From Evansella halocellulosilytica (GTDB lineage: Bacteria > Bacillota > Bacilli > Bacillales > Salisediminibacteriaceae), in NCBI RefSeq assembly GCF_002335745.1, contig NZ_NIST01000001.1, positions 1,956,039 to 2,020,038 on the forward strand: a stretch of DNA of 64,000 nt. Reading direction: 5' to 3'. The translations under genes were made by a program, and so were the position numbers. The notes below the pieces were generated by a model that searched no databases, was not told the DNA's origin, and was given only the letters and a program-made list of their open reading frames with translations. Shown one piece after another: positions 63,654-64,000 of the stretch (position 1 is its first letter; each line of letters opens with the position of its first letter).

Positions 63654-64000
63654 ATGTCTGAACAAGTCGGAAAAACGTTTGATGCAAAAATAGATAAATT
63701 AGATCGAAAAGGATCGGGCTTAGCTGCGGTATGGCGTGAAAATGAGGAAGGAAATCCAAAGAAATTAAAGCTGATCATTCCACAAACGCTTCCAGGAGAA
63801 ACAGTGCGTGTGACAGTCGACAAAACGAAAAGCAGAAAAAGAAAAGTGATGCCAGAAGAGATTTTAGAGGAGCATCCAGAAAGAATCACCCCTGAATGTC
63901 CGCACTTTGATCGTTGCGGTGGCTGTGTATGGCAGCATTGGCGTTACGAGGGACAACTTAAAGAGAAGATGGAACATGTGAAAGAAGCTGTTACTTCTCA
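63654..64000 (+). CDS. rlmD: 23S rRNA (uracil-C5)-methyltransferase RlmD/RlmCD type, N-terminal part (cut by window end)
   Basis: 115 residues visible. N-terminal TRAM domain (GKTFDAKIDKLDRKGSGLAA ... PGETVRVTVDKTKSRKRK) and the iron-sulfur cluster motif CPHFDRCGGCVWQH (CxxxxxCxxC), the mark of RumA-type methyltransferases that make m5U in 23S rRNA. The SAM-binding domain lies beyond the window. ATG 63654 follows AAAGGAG. Confidence 0.9.
   Translation, partial: MSEQVGKTFDAKIDKLDRKGSGLAAVWRENEEGNPKKLKLIIPQTLPGETVRVTVDKTKSRKRKVMPEEILEEHPERITPECPHFDRCGGCVWQHWRYEGQLKEKMEHVKEAVTS

Overview
The window looks like a chromosomal segment of an alkaliphilic or halotolerant Bacillaceae species (Bacillus / Alkalihalobacillus / Halalkalibacter type). 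Support comes from strong AGGAGG ribosome binding sites, frequent TTG and GTG starts, CcpA-type cre sites, Bacillus-style terminators, small membrane proteins, a DUF4317 protein, a PcsB-like 3D-domain protein, and intergenic repeat families I associate with Bacillaceae genomes. No rRNA or tRNA gene and no CRISPR array was seen.

Region by region. (1) 1-3.97 kb: the end of a large secreted multi-domain protein (discoidin-like, Ig-like, FIVAR, FIMAH), convergent with a GH127 beta-L-arabinofuranosidase. (2) 4.0-11.1 kb: two arrays of a 21-bp tandem repeat, one split by an IS3-family element, flanking a four-gene GntR/ABC-transporter operon; a group IIC intron with a broken reverse transcriptase follows the operon terminator. 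(3) 11.5-15.4 kb: a ChvE/GguA/GguB-type sugar ABC transporter. (4) 15.4-20.6 kb: MazG-like protein, acetyltransferase, an ArsR-DUF2087 regulator with matching operators at its own promoter and at an MFS exporter, an FAD-linked oxidase and a half-length MFS protein. (5) 21.7-27.9 kb: XRE-cupin regulator, hydantoinase A and B, cupin, a possible structured RNA, and an NCS1 permease. (6) 28.0-35.3 kb: an AEC transporter divergent from an operon of methylisocitrate lyase, GntR regulator, tripartite tricarboxylate transporter and PrpD, with no citrate-synthase-type gene. (7) 35.2-47.1 kb: an island between two ~185-bp direct repeats, carrying insertion-sequence debris, a CdaR regulator and a catabolic operon (glycerate kinase, TRAP transporter, Zn alcohol dehydrogenase, CitE-like lyase, CoA-acylating aldehyde dehydrogenase, 2-hydroxyacid dehydrogenase). 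(8) 47.2-53.7 kb: an AT-rich defence cluster (HNH nuclease, DUF3427-like protein, cytosine-C5 methyltransferase divergent from an unrecognised 574-aa protein, TIR-like protein divergent from a small protein). (9) 54.3-64 kb: housekeeping-like genes (3D protein, tubby-like protein, small membrane proteins, Pro/Gly-rich protein, M14 carboxypeptidase, DUF4317, DUF5946, start of an RlmD-type rRNA methyltransferase).

How it works together. Regions 1 and 3 suggest use of plant cell-wall arabinosides and monosaccharides. The strongest new idea concerns region 7. Its enzymes can be ordered into one pathway in which a C5 branched hydroxy acid such as xyloisosaccharinate (formed when xylan is degraded in alkali), or the simpler 2,4-dihydroxybutyrate, is imported, oxidised to an aldehyde and then an acyl-CoA, and cleaved to acetyl-CoA plus hydroxypyruvate (or glyoxylate). 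Reduction and phosphorylation would then give 2-phosphoglycerate. This is inference from gene content and has not been tested. Region 6 looks like a route for scavenging external methylcitrate-like tricarboxylates. The 21-bp arrays share an identical 25-bp 3' tail and look like a defined repeat element of unknown function.
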